64,000 nt of DNA from Litsea cubeba (Eukaryota; Streptophyta; Magnoliopsida; Laurales; Lauraceae), in contig CM022949.1 in assembly GCA_012931725.1 (NCBI GenBank), positions 49,537,551 to 49,601,550 of the forward strand, in the 5' to 3' direction. The notes under the pieces are model-generated. The model was not told the origin of the DNA, did not search any database, and saw only the letters and a program-made list of their open reading frames with translations. Positions 46,116-56,979 of the stretch are shown in pieces. The number at the start of each line of letters is the position of its first letter. Within the stretch, counting starts at the first letter, position 1. The position numbers and the translations under genes are program-made.

Positions 46116-47649
46116 TTAGTATTTGGATCCTAATGAGTCTGGTCCGGGCCCTTTATTAAGGCCTTGGTCTGGTCTGAGTCTTTATTTTACTTTGGAGCAT
46201 GGGTAATGGTCCTATAAGGTATACCCTAGTTGGTCCTTGGTCATGGTACGTATGGGTCCCGTATTAGTAGTTTGGGTCAGGGTACACTGTGGGCCCAACA
46301 TGAATCCATCCCATTGATGATTGGTCTTCTTGATCTGATCAATAAGCCACCTAGAAGTAACTCGTAATGATCAAGATCAAGAAACCACCTAGAAGTAACT
46401 TGTAATGATCAATTTATGGTGAGTCATTACAATTATTCAGGAAATCCGAATTGTTCATCATTGTATCTGTACAATTGGGTCGAGTGTCGAAAGATGGGAT
46501 CAGGTTCACCCTTCTAAAATTTGGGTTGGTTTGAGGTAGGTATGGCAAAAAGGCATCTTTGGTACCCAACCTTGCTCCAACTCATAGTTCCCATAAGCGA
46601 AACTAGAACCCACCCCGACCTGTCCTAAACCCAAACCAGTTTTAAGTTGATCAATCCAAATCTGTTACCATTACCCAAAAAAAAAAGAACTGCTCTTACT
46701 AAAAGCAGGTAGGGTTACATCACTCGTTTAAGCCATCCCCTAGTTTGAGGTTCCGCAGATACTTGAATCAACCCAACCAAGTTTCAACCAAACCTCCACC
46801 TTTTTTTCTCTCTTGAGTATACCGAAAATAATGATATGGAGAATGCTTTATGGGCAATGGGCCAGCTCGAGCCTGATCAGGGCCCAGCCCGCTTTGGGCC
46901 GGGCTTGGATATGTAAATAAGGCCCATTTAATAATTGGGCATGATAGAAAGCTCAAAGCTAGGCCCGTGTAAGGAATGCATGTAATTTAATTTAAGTAGT
47001 CCAAACAATTGATCAAATTCCCACAAAAGTGATAAAAAGCCCGATTCGGCCCAGCCCGATTGATTAAATGGGCGGGCTGAGGCCTAACATTTATGGCCCG
47101 TATCGGACTTGGGCTCGTGTTTCTAAAGTCGGGCGGGACTCGGATATGCCTTAGCACGACCATGAACACTCCTATGGGGACCCGGTGGCTAATCAAGTAC
47201 AAGTAGGGTTTTATGGATTAGTTTTTACTTTTATCTGTTAGGCATTGCTAGCTATTTGATACAGGGACATGAAACAGACAGTCATTGTTTTGACTTTCCA
47301 TTATGATGGAATTAGATTAAACACCTAAAAATGCCCTAGTCGCTTCAGTCAAAAGTGGAATGGGGGCTGCCTCAATTGTGGAGCATGTCCATGACTTCGA
47401 TCAAATAAATGTGGGCCGATGTGGGCCAAATGGATGGAAACTCTCATTCTCTGTAATCCATATCATGAGTATATGACAGCTACACAAAGACATGCACTCT
47501 ACTGTAATTATAATACACTTGAAGAACTAATATAACTCCAATACACTCTTTTTTTCTTTTTTTTTTAAAGATAAGTTGGAAAAATACTTCTTTCCCTCCT
47601 CAAGTGCCACACAAATGCAGGAAAAATAAGCAATACAAGAGTTCGAATG
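46116..47649. other. CRK intron remnant with decayed hAT-like sequence
   Basis: The zones 46540-46630 and 46855-47165 have GGCCCAGCCCG and CCCGATTCGGCCC tracts like hAT subterminal regions, but I cannot fix ends. No gene. Confidence 0.4.
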
Positions 47650-48226
47650 CCAGTATGATTTTGATCTGCCTTGTCAAGATTAGAGTTGATCATTTCATAT
47701 AGAGACCCACGACTTACCGGTTGCAGGCGGATTTTCTAAAGAAGCTTTTGCCATATTACTTTTGCATATTGACACTGCAAGACTAAATGTTCTGTCGTCT
47801 CCCATGTACTATCACAGAAGATACAGCAAGAATCACAACGCACATTTCGTCGAAGAAGAAAGTCTTTAGTCTTGAGATATACCCCTGAAAAATCATCCAT
47901 GCACATAGAAAATGTTTCTTGATACAACCCTTGAACCATATTAAATCTGTCCAAATAGTGACAGTATAATTATTCAACTCTCAAAGAGCTGCATAAGCAG
48001 ATTTGAGAGTGAACTGGCCATGATCATCTAATGTCCAAATGATTTCATCTTCAAAGGCAACTTCAGGCTCTACTTCAATTCGGAGTACTATGATCCATAA
48101 AGATATTAAGTTTCCCGAGGTAGGCGGAGGCAATCTCCAACGACCTCTCTCAATGAATCTATCCACTAGAGTATCAACTCCCATGTGTAGATCATATATT
48201 CCCCAGTCTCCAATTTGATCACGCTA
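47650..48226 (-). pseudogene. LINE open reading frame 2, C-terminal part (zf-RVT), split by Copia
   Basis: On the minus strand the zinc-binding reverse-transcriptase tail is visible: LKTKDFLLRRNVRCDSCCIF, then the ETTEHLVLQC and VIWQKLL signature. An upstream part has WRLPPPTSGN and GQFTLKSAYAAL. The reading frame is shifted at least twice. It continues at 54061 on the other side of the Copia element, so the two parts were once contiguous. Confidence 0.85.
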
Positions 48227-48231
48227 GCGCC

Positions 48232-48609
48232 TGTTGGATTTGGCTCAAAAGGTCCATCGGGCCTTGATTGATAGTTTACTTAGGGCTCAAGTAAACTAGG
48301 GCTAGTTCTCTATATATACTCTCTAGGGTTATTCTTTGTAAGATACATCACACATAACAGAAAGCAAGCAAGGGAAAACAAGAGAGCATTGTAAGAGGAG
48401 AGACTGTGAGAGCAAGATTGAGATCTATTGGGGGAGAGAGTAGGCTTAGTGTTAGAGGTATATCCTTGTAACGAGTTGCCCAATTTCCTGCATAGTGAAA
48501 TCGAGCGGAACGCTCGTAGCCCCATGGACATAGGCAATTGCCGAACCACGTAAATCTCTTTTGTCTTGTGATTGATTACGCGTGATTTACCCTAGTTAAC
48601 TTCTTAACA
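48232..48609 (+). repeat. Copia 5' LTR
   Basis: Starts TGTTGGATTTGG and ends TTCTTAACA. It contains the promoter. Confidence 0.95.
48311..48318 (+). promoter_or_regulatory. Putative TATA box in the Copia LTR
   Basis: TATATATA, about 80 bases into the LTR and conserved in the 3' LTR copy (53749 region). The leader transcript would start roughly 30 bases downstream. Confidence 0.5.
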
Positions 48610-48611
48610 AT

Positions 48612-48623
48612 TGGTATCAGAGC
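48612..48623 (+). other. Copia primer binding site
   Basis: TGGTATCAGAGC, two bases after the 5' LTR, complementary to the 3' end of initiator methionine tRNA as usual in plant Copia elements. Confidence 0.93.
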
Positions 48624-49549
48624 AAGGCTAGGATTTTCCTAGGGTTAGGGTTGCACGCAGATCAAGGCAAAAGGAAATTGGAACCTACAGTGATCAGACG
48701 ATCACGGAGGCGGGCCACGCGAATCGGACGGATAGAAGTTTTTCTACTTGATCAAGACGAGAAGAGGATTCCGGGATTTTGGTTCAATCACTGTGCAGAA
48801 CCGAAATACGCACAGGATATCCGGGCCACACGGATCGGACGGACTGAGATTACCGAATCCCAGCCGTTGATCGTCGCCGGAACAGAGAAGTACACGCTGC
48901 CAATTTTCCTCCCTGAAATCGCAGCCAGGCAGCAGTTCGACCCTTTTTTTCCTGCAGAAGGTGGGCCACGCAGATCACCACTGTTCAAGTCGCGGATCAC
49001 CGGAAGGATCCGAATTCGGCCATCGCCGGAACCGAAAGAGGGGCCTCACTTCATCCCAGCCCGTCGTTCTTTGCCAGCCGGAGACCACCCTGCATGCCGT
49101 TTTTTCATCGCCGGATCTACGCACACCATCACCGGTGAAGATACCGGAGATCCGCCGCCGTTGGCCTAACCGGAAAAAGAGAAGAAGCAGCAAACGCTGC
49201 GTCCCTTCATCTGTTGCAGAACAAATTCGAGGAAGAAGAATAAAGACCCAGTTGGGTCACTTTCGAGGCCAGTTCCAGTCCAGGTCAGGCTTGACCTGAC
49301 CCAGTCCGTGCAGGAGAAGCCCATCAGTTCAGCAGCCAACAGGGGCTAACGTCAGCAGACGCCAGTAGTACGGTCAAACCAACATAGTTGACTAGATTGA
49401 CGGTCAGAATTCAATCACAGTTTTCGGGGCCATCCGAACTCCGATTTGGGCTCCGTTTCTTCCTACAGATTCGCGTCGACGAGATCTACGAAGTTAACGG
49501 AACGGATTGACCGTTTGCAGTTCTGAAAAAGGGGCAGATTTCAGACATA
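48624..49549 (+). other. Copia untranslated leader, 0.9 kb
   Basis: GC-rich relative to its surroundings, with no family-like frame. The long frames at 48651-49299 are arginine-rich and low in support. Pieces are shared with elements A and B. Confidence 0.6.
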
Positions 49550-52500
49550 ATGGCAAACAAGGCTACAGTAGCAGGTATCAAATTTGAAATTCAGAAATTT
49601 GATAGCAAAATTAATTTTGGCTTGTGGCAAAGGAGAATGAAAAATATCTTGATTCAATAAGGAATCAAAGTAGCATTGCTTGGCAATGAAAAGAAGCCTG
49701 CAAAGATGGATGATGATGAGTAGGCGGATATCGATGAAAGAGCAATGAGCTCTATTGAGCAGTACCTCTCTGACGAAGTTATGTTCAACGTGGAAGAGGA
49801 ATCTGCAAAGGACCTATGGGTAAAGCTCGAGAAGCTGTACATGGGAAAGAATCTAACAAACAAGCTACATCTAAAGAAACAGTTGTATGGGTTGAAGATG
49901 GAGGAAGGATGTGATCTGATGGAGCACATGAACACTTTCAACAGGATGACCAGTGATTTGTTGAGGCTCGATCTGAAATTCGATGATGAAGACAGGTCCC
50001 TGTTATTGTTGAATTCTCTCTTACCCATATGAGCACTTTGTGACTACCCCGCTATATGGAAAGGAGACACTCAATTTTGAGGAGGTTACTCAAGATATCA
50101 TCTCCAATGTTGCCAGAAGAAAGCCTAGCAAAGGTAATTCACATGCAGAGGGACTCCTAGTAAAGGAATGCTCGCATAACCGTGGCAGGTCCAAGGACAG
50201 GGGTAAGTCAAGAGGAAACAACTCTATATCAAAGTCCAAAAGCAAGAAAGATTCAGAATGCTTTCATTGCAGGAAGAAAGGGCACTTGAAGAAAGATTGC
50301 CGGCATTACAAGGCGAGCAAAGATGAGAAGAATAAAGCTGGGGACAAATCAGATAGCAGTGACTCCGCCAGCGTTGCCTCAGAGAAGGAAGTGGAACTCC
50401 TATCGGTCTCGCAAGGTAACAATCTATCTGATACATGGATTTTAGATTTCGGTTGTACATATCATATGTGTCCTAATCGTGAATGGTTTGATACTTATGA
50501 GCCATGTGGTGGTGGTAGTGTTCTAATGGGTAATGATGCTGCATGTAAAACCATTGGAATGGGAACCATAAAAATCAGAATGGCAGATGGGGTTGTTAGA
50601 ACTTTGGGTGCTGTGAGACATGTTTTCTCACTCAAGAAGAATCTGATATCCTTAGGCATGCTAGAATCCAAAGGCTGTTCATTCAGTGCAAAGGATGGTT
50701 TGCTTAAAGTGAGTAAAGGTATTCTGGTATTAATGAAAGGTACCAGAGTGGGTAACAACCTTTATAAATTGATGGGAAACACAGTTGTAGGTGGAGCTGC
50801 AGTCTCTACGGAAGACAAAAACAGCGTTGATGAGTCTCAGTTATGGCATATGCGGCTAGGGCATATGAGTGAGAAGGGCATCTAAGAACTTCATAAAAGA
50901 AAGTTGTTGGAGGGCGTGAAAACATGCAAGCTGGATTTTTGCAAATTCTGTGTTTATGGCAAGCAAACGAAAGTGTCTTTTAAAATTGCATGAAAAGGTT
51001 GTAGAAGTAAAAGCATTCTTGACTACATTCACTCAGATGTGTGGGCACCATCCCCGGTTAAGTCAAAAGGGGGAGCTGAATACTTTGTGACTTTTATTGA
51101 TGACTTTTCAAGGAAAGTTTGGGTTTACTTCATAAAACACAAGTCTGAGGTTTTCGACAAGTTCAAAGAGTGGAAGGCAGAAGTTGAAAATCAAACAGGA
51201 AGAAAAGTCAAGTATCTGAGATCAGATAACGGGGGTGAATACAAAAGTCACAAGTTTCTACAATTCTGCAAGGATGAAGGCATCACAAGACACTTTACAG
51301 TTCTAAAGACTTCTCAGCAAAATGGAGTTTCAGAAAGAATGAACAGGACTCTTTTGGAAATAGCAAGGAGCATGAGACTACATGCAGGGTTGACTAAAAG
51401 CTTTTGGGCAGAAGCAGTTAATCACGTATGCTATGAAGTTAATCGGTCACCATCAGCAGCTTTGGATTGTAAAGTTGCAGAAGAAGTCTGGACAGGTAAA
51501 GAAGTTGATTATTCCACACTCAAGTTATTCGAATGTCCAGCATACGCACACATTCCCAGTGATGAGAGACCTAAGCTAGATTCCAAGTCACTCAAAAGCA
51601 TATTCCTCGAATTCGAGAACGGAGTGAATAGGAACAAGCTATGGGATCAAGTAAACATAAAAAAGATCATCAGTAGAGATGTAGTGTTTGATGAAAAGTC
51701 TATGCTGAATACGGAACAAGATGCATGGTGAAGTCAAAGGGCACAGTACTGAAAAGGCAGTTGTTGAAATAATTCCTCTTACAAATAATAAAGGCAAGAA
51801 ATCAGTGCAGAGTCAAACAGAGGCCAATACATCTAGTGGAGAGGAAGAAGTAGAGGTTCAGCTGGAACCCATAAGTCTAGCACAGGGAAGAGCAAAGAGA
51901 AGCATCAAACCACCTCAAAGGTTTGATGGGATGAGGATGAAGTCCATTTTGCTTTTATCACCAGCAGTGGTGATCCAACCACACTCCAAGAAGCTATGAA
52001 ATGCAGTTAAAGGGAAGGTTGGATGGGTGCTATGATGGATGAGATGGAATCTCTCGAAAAGAACTCCATCTGGGAGTTAGTTCCAAAACTCAAAGATAGA
52101 AAACTAGTTGGCTGCAAATGGGTGTTTCGGAAGAAGGAAGTCCTACATGAAAACGTAACACCAAGGTTCAAGGCACGTTTAGTAGCAAAGGGGTACTCAC
52201 AATAAGAAGGGGTTGATTATAATGAGATCTTTTCCCCAGTTGTGAAGCACACATCTATCAGGGTGTTATTGGCATTAGTAGCACAGTTCAATATGGAACT
52301 TGAACAGTTAGATGTAAAGACAGCTTTCCTTCATGGTGACTTGGAGGAAACAATTTACATGGAGCAACTTGAAGGGTTTAGAGAAGCCGGAAAAGAAGAC
52401 TATGTCTGCAAATTGAAGAGATCATTGTACGGGCTGAAACAATCACCAAGGCAATGGTACAAGCGCTTCGACTCCTATATATTGCAGATTGGTTACTATC

Positions 52501-53539
52501 GATGTGAGTATGATCATTGTGTTTACTTTAAAGTGCATGATGATAATTCATTTATTATGTTGCTACTCTATGTGGATGATATGCTTATTGCATGTAAGAA
52601 CATATCAAAAATAGAAGAACTGAAATCTCAGTTGAAAAAGGAGTTTGACATGAAAGACCTTGGGTCAGCCACAAAAATGTTGAGTATGGAAATAAGGAGG
52701 GACAGAAAGGCTGGAAAGCTGTGGTTATCACAGAAGAAATACATCTCAAAAGTACTTGAGAAGTTTAACATACAGAATGCCAAGCCCGTGTCTACTCCAC
52801 TTGCAGGTCACTTCAGCTTAAGTGCCAGTCAATGTCCAAGTACGGACAAAGAAATTGAAGACATGTCGAAGATACCATATGCTAATGCGGTGGGATGTTT
52901 GATGTATGCTATGGTTTGCACAAGACCAGATATTGCTCAAGCAGTCAGTGTGGTGAGTAAGTACATGGCGAATCCAGGGAAAGAGCATTGGAATGCAGTA
53001 AAGTGGATTCTGAGATACTTGAAAGGCACCAAAGACTTGGGAATATTGTTTGAAAGAAAACAGGGCCAGAAAGTGTAGTGGGGTATGTAGATTCTGATTT
53101 TGTAGGGGATCTGGACAAAAAAAGAACCACCACAGGCTATGTTTACACATTAGCAAGCGGACCGATAAGCTGGAGATCGGTGCTTCAGTCTACAACAGCA
53201 TTATCCACTACAGAGGCAGAATACATGGCACTTGCAGAGGCTTCTAAGGAAGCAATCTGGTTAAGAGGTTTGGTCAATGAAATTGGGATTAAGCAAGAAT
53301 CAATCTCAATGCACTGTGATAGTCAAAGCGCCATATGTTTGGCGAAGAATCAGGTATATCATGCTAGGACAAAGCACATTGCTGTTATGTATCACAGGAT
53401 TTGAGATTGGGTTGCTACAGGTGAGATCTCCGTTGAGAAGATTCACACAGATGAAAATACAGCTGATATTCTCACTAAGCCAGTCACTACAGAGAAGTTC
53501 AGGCATTGCCTGGACTTGCTCAATCTCTCCTCTTGTTAG
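49550..53539 (+). pseudogene. Copia gag-pol polyprotein, broken
   Basis: Domains in order: gag (from ATG 49550, FDSKINFGLWQRRMKN), zinc knuckle CFHCRKKGHLKKDC (about 50260), protease DFGCTYHM (about 50450), gag-pre-integrase LWHMRLGHMSEKG (50840), integrase with D of HSDVWAP, D of SDNGGEY and E of SERMNRTLLE (51025-51370), RT with YVDDML (52570), and RNase H (53080-53520, DSQSAI, ARTKHI). Breaks seen: TAA 49658, TAG 49721, a stop with frame change at 50030, TAA 50883, TAA 52203 and a shift at 53078. The protease has Phe where the Ser of DSG is expected, directly after the catalytic Asp, so it would be inactive. The RT and integrase signatures are kept, as in an old but once competent copy. 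Confidence 0.95.
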
Positions 53540-53669
53540 ATATTGAAGGTGCACCTCATCTTCGGTGAGGTGCATATATGGTGGGAGAGCTTTCCCACAC
53601 AGTACAGGTGTTATAAACACGGCACAACAATTCTTCAAAAGGTCGGACATTTTTCGCCAAGGTGGAGAT

Positions 53670-54055
53670 TGTTGAATTTGGCTCAAAAGGTCCATTGGGC
53701 CTTGATGGATAGTTTACTTAAGGCCCAAGTAAACTAGGGCTAGTTCTCTATATATACTCTCTAGGGTTATTCTTTGTAAGATACATCACACATGACAGAA
53801 AGCAAGCAAGGGAAAACAAGAGAGCATTGTAAGGGGAGAGACTGTGAGAGTAAGATTGAGATCTATTGGGGGAGAGAGTAGGGTTAGTGTTAGAGGTATA
53901 TCCTTGTAACGAGTTACACAATTTCCTGTATAGTGAAATCAAGCGGAACGCTCGTAGCCCCGTGGACGTAGGCAATTACCGAACCACGTAAATCTCTTTT
54001 GTCTTGTGTGCTTGTGATTGATTACGCGTAATTTACACTAGTTAATTTCTTAACA
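53670..54055 (+). repeat. Copia 3' LTR with polypurine tract upstream
   Basis: Starts TGTTGAATTTGG. The purine tract AAGGTGGAGA lies directly before it (53659-53668). An extra CTTGTGTG copy near its end makes it 8 bases longer than the 5' LTR. Confidence 0.95.
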
Positions 54056-54060
54056 GCGCC

Positions 54061-54425
54061 CATCTCTTATCCTTGGGTCTTTCCAAAATATAGTTTTGCT
54101 CCCATTCTCGATGAGATAGCGAATATGAGGAAGGACATCCTGTCTCATCAATAACATACATTTTCACCCCCATGAAGCAAAAGAAGGAATCCCTACATCC
54201 CAGAGATGTCTGCTTTATGTGTTTTACTTTGATCCAGCGATTCCAGCTAGTATCTCTGTTTTGGAGTATATTCCAAACCTGTCTCATTAATGCTGCTTTA
54301 TTTATCCCCATTACTGATTTTATCCCTAATCCTCCCAAAGAAATAGGTAGGCAAATTCGATCCCAAGCTAGAGGATGAATGTGCCTAGTTGACCAGTCAT
54401 TCCAAAAGAAGTTCCAAATGGAATT
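54061..54425 (-). pseudogene. LINE reverse-transcriptase C-terminal region, upstream part
   Basis: On the minus strand: FWNDWSTRHIHPLAWDRICL, PISLGGLGIKSVMGINKAAL and QVWNILQNRDTSWNRWIKVK, the region before the zinc-binding tail of plant LINE ORF2. It joins to 48226-47650 once the Copia is removed. Most of it is copied twice more in the 1088-bp repeats (55165 and 56253 onward). Confidence 0.85.
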
Positions 54426-54614
54426 ATCATTGTATGCAATACAGATTTAACCTATCTACTCTAACATGAACCTCTGAATAAGGTCATTTTAAAATGAAAG
54501 TGTTTTGACACAGTAGAACTCTTACTTCTATTTGTTGATTGCTTTGGCTATTCTTTTAATCTAACATAAACTTAGGCATTATTGATTAAATGTTTTTAAT
54601 TTATACAAGAACAG

Positions 54615-54797
54615 GGGGTAATTCATCTAAACTCATTCCTATTCTAGTTCCAATAATTGCTGCAGTTATCCTCTCTATTATTGTTGCAATTTTACTGGTT
54701 AAGAGGACTAGCTCAAAAAGGAACAAGACTTACACTGCAATCATTGGTAAAGATTCAACAGATCATGAAGAAGCAAAATCAAATAATGATGTTAGAA
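54615..54797 (+). pseudogene. CRK exon 2 (membrane span), copy 1
   Basis: After acceptor ACAG the frame reads GNSSKLIPILVPI, then a strongly hydrophobic stretch, then the basic stop-transfer VKRTSSKRNK. This is the CRK exon with the transmembrane helix. Its first two bases complete the Gly codon split at 29251, so it belongs to the same gene. It ends near 54797 by fusing directly to the tail of a reverse-strand TNP2 gene, where a CRK would go on to VESLQF and the kinase domain. Confidence 0.87.
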
Positions 54798-55702
54798 TCT
54801 GAAATGATGTCAGAATCCACAAACTCGGTGTCATCAAATTCAGAATCATCTCCCTGGTCCTCTCTCGTTGCTTGGGTGCCTACAAGTGTGTCAATAGTTG
54901 TCCCAGGTACATCTGCCCTTACTTCACTAATATTATCGGCATCAACACAAATGTCTCCTAACTGTTGAGCATCATATGGCTGGCTTTCCAAGTATGACCC
55001 CTCTTCATTTACATTAACATTTCCATGCATGTCAAAAAAATCCCTAGGTTTTGTCTTAATAGCAACATGCCAATCCCTTTCTACCGGGTCTTCCACATAG
55101 AATACTTGCAAAACTTGAGAGGCGAGTACAAACGGTTCATTGGTACTTAATAATCGCTTCATGTGTCTTTCCAAAATATAGTTTTGCTCCCATTCTCGAT
55201 GAGATAGCGAATATGAGGAAGGACATCCTGTCTCATCAATAACATACATTTTCACCCCCATGAAGCAAAAGAAGGAATCCCTACATCCCAGAGATGTCTG
55301 CTTTATGTGTTTTACTTTGATCCAGCGATTCCAGCTAGTATCTCTGTTTTGGAGTATATTCCAAACCTGTCTCATTAATGCTGCTTTATTTATCCCCATT
55401 ACTGATTTTATCCCTAATCCTCCCAAAGAAATAGGTAGGCAAATTCGATCCCAAGCTAGAGGATGAATGTGCCTAGTTGACCAGTCATTCCAAAAGAAGT
55501 TCCAAATGGAATTATCATTGTATGCAATACAGATTTAACCTATCTACTCTAACATGAACCTCTGAATAAGGTCATTTTAAAATGAAAGTGTTTTGACACA
55601 GTAGAACTCTTACTTCTATTTGTTGATTGCTTTGGCTATTCTTTTAATCTAACATAAACTTAGACATTATTGATTAAATGTTTTTAATTTATACAAGAAC
55701 AG

Positions 55703-55885
55703 GGGGTAATTCATCTAAACTCATTCCTATTCTAGTTCCAATAATTGCTGCAGTAATCCTCTCTATTATTGTTGCAATTTTACTGGTTAAGAGGACTAGC
55801 TCAAAAAGGAACAAGACTTACACTGCAATCATTGGTAAAGATTCAACAGATCATGAAGAAGCAAAATCAAATAATGATGTTAGAA
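55703..55885 (+). pseudogene. CRK exon 2, copy 2
   Basis: Same exon in the second 1088-base unit, with one or two silent-looking changes. Confidence 0.87.
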
Positions 55886-56790
55886 TCTGAAATGATGTCA
55901 GAATCCACAAACTCGGTGTCATCAAATTCAGAATCATCTCCCTGGTCCTCTCTCGTTGCTTGGGTGCCTACAAGTGTGTCAATAGTTGTCCCAGGTACAT
56001 CTGCCCTTACTTCACTAATATTATCGGCATCAACACAAATGTCTCCTAACTGTTGAGCATCATATGGCTGGCTTTCCAAGTATGACCCCTCTTCATTTAC
56101 ATTAACATTTCCATGCATGTCAAAAAAATCCCTAGGTTTTGTCTTAATAGCAACATGCCAATCCCTTTCTACCGGGGTCTTCCACATAGAATACTTGCAA
56201 AACTTGAGAGGCGAGCACAAACGGTTCATTGGTACTTAATAATCGCTTCATGTGTCTTTCCAAATATAGTTTTGCTCCCATTCTCGATGAGATAGCGAAT
56301 ATGAGGAAGGACATCCTGTCTCATCAATAACATACATTTTCACCCCCATGAAGCAAAAGAAGGAATCCCTACATCCCAGAGATGTCTGCTTTATGTGTTT
56401 TACTTTGATCCAGCGATTCCAGCTAGTATCTCTGTTTTGGAGTATATTCCAAACCTGTCTCATTAATGCTGCTTTATTTATCCCCATTACTGATTTTATC
56501 CCTAATCCTCCCAAAGAAATAGGTAGGCAAATTCGATCCCAAGCTAGAGGATGAATGTGCCTAGTTGACCAGTCATTCCAAAAGAAGTTCCAAATGGAAT
56601 TATCATTGTATGCAATACAGATTTAACCTATCTACTCTAACATGAACCTCTGAATAAGGTCATTTTAAAATGAAAGTGTTTTGACACAGTAGAACTCTTA
56701 CTTCTATTTGTTGATTGCTTTGGCTATTCTTTTAATCTAACATAAACTTAGACATTATTGATTAAATGTTTTTAATTTATACAAGAACAG

Positions 56791-56973
56791 GGGGTAATTC
56801 ATCTAAACTCATTCCTATTCTAGTTCCAATAATTGCTGCAGTAATCCTCTCTATTATTGTTGCAATTTTACTGGTTAAGAGGACTAGCTCAAAAAGGAAC
56901 AAGACTTACACTGCAATCATTGGTAAAGATTCAACAGATCATGAAGAAGCAAAATCAAATAATGATGTTAGAA
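56791..56973 (+). pseudogene. CRK exon 2, copy 3
   Basis: Same exon in the third unit. The TNP2 sequence beyond it is continuous to 60618, so this copy probably has the original right-hand context. Confidence 0.87.
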
Positions 56974-56979
56974 TCTGAA

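Larger units (their letters stand above)
48232..54055 (+). mobile_element. Copia LTR retrotransposon, 5824 bp, complete structure, 5-bp TSD
   Basis: GCGCC flanks it at 48227-48231 and 54056-54060. Ends are TG and CA. LTRs of 378 and 386 bases differ at roughly twenty positions plus one 8-base insertion, about 5 percent by eye. Order gag, protease, integrase, RT, RNase H marks the Copia superfamily. Several stops and shifts show it is dead. It sits inside a LINE. Confidence 0.97.

Noticed and set aside
48612..48623. tRNA gene
   Set aside because: The tRNA-like match is only the 12-base primer binding site of the Copia element. No cloverleaf follows.
48651..49299. Arg-rich proteins of 172 and 112 residues
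   Set aside because: They lie in the Copia leader between the primer binding site and gag, overlap in two frames and match no family.
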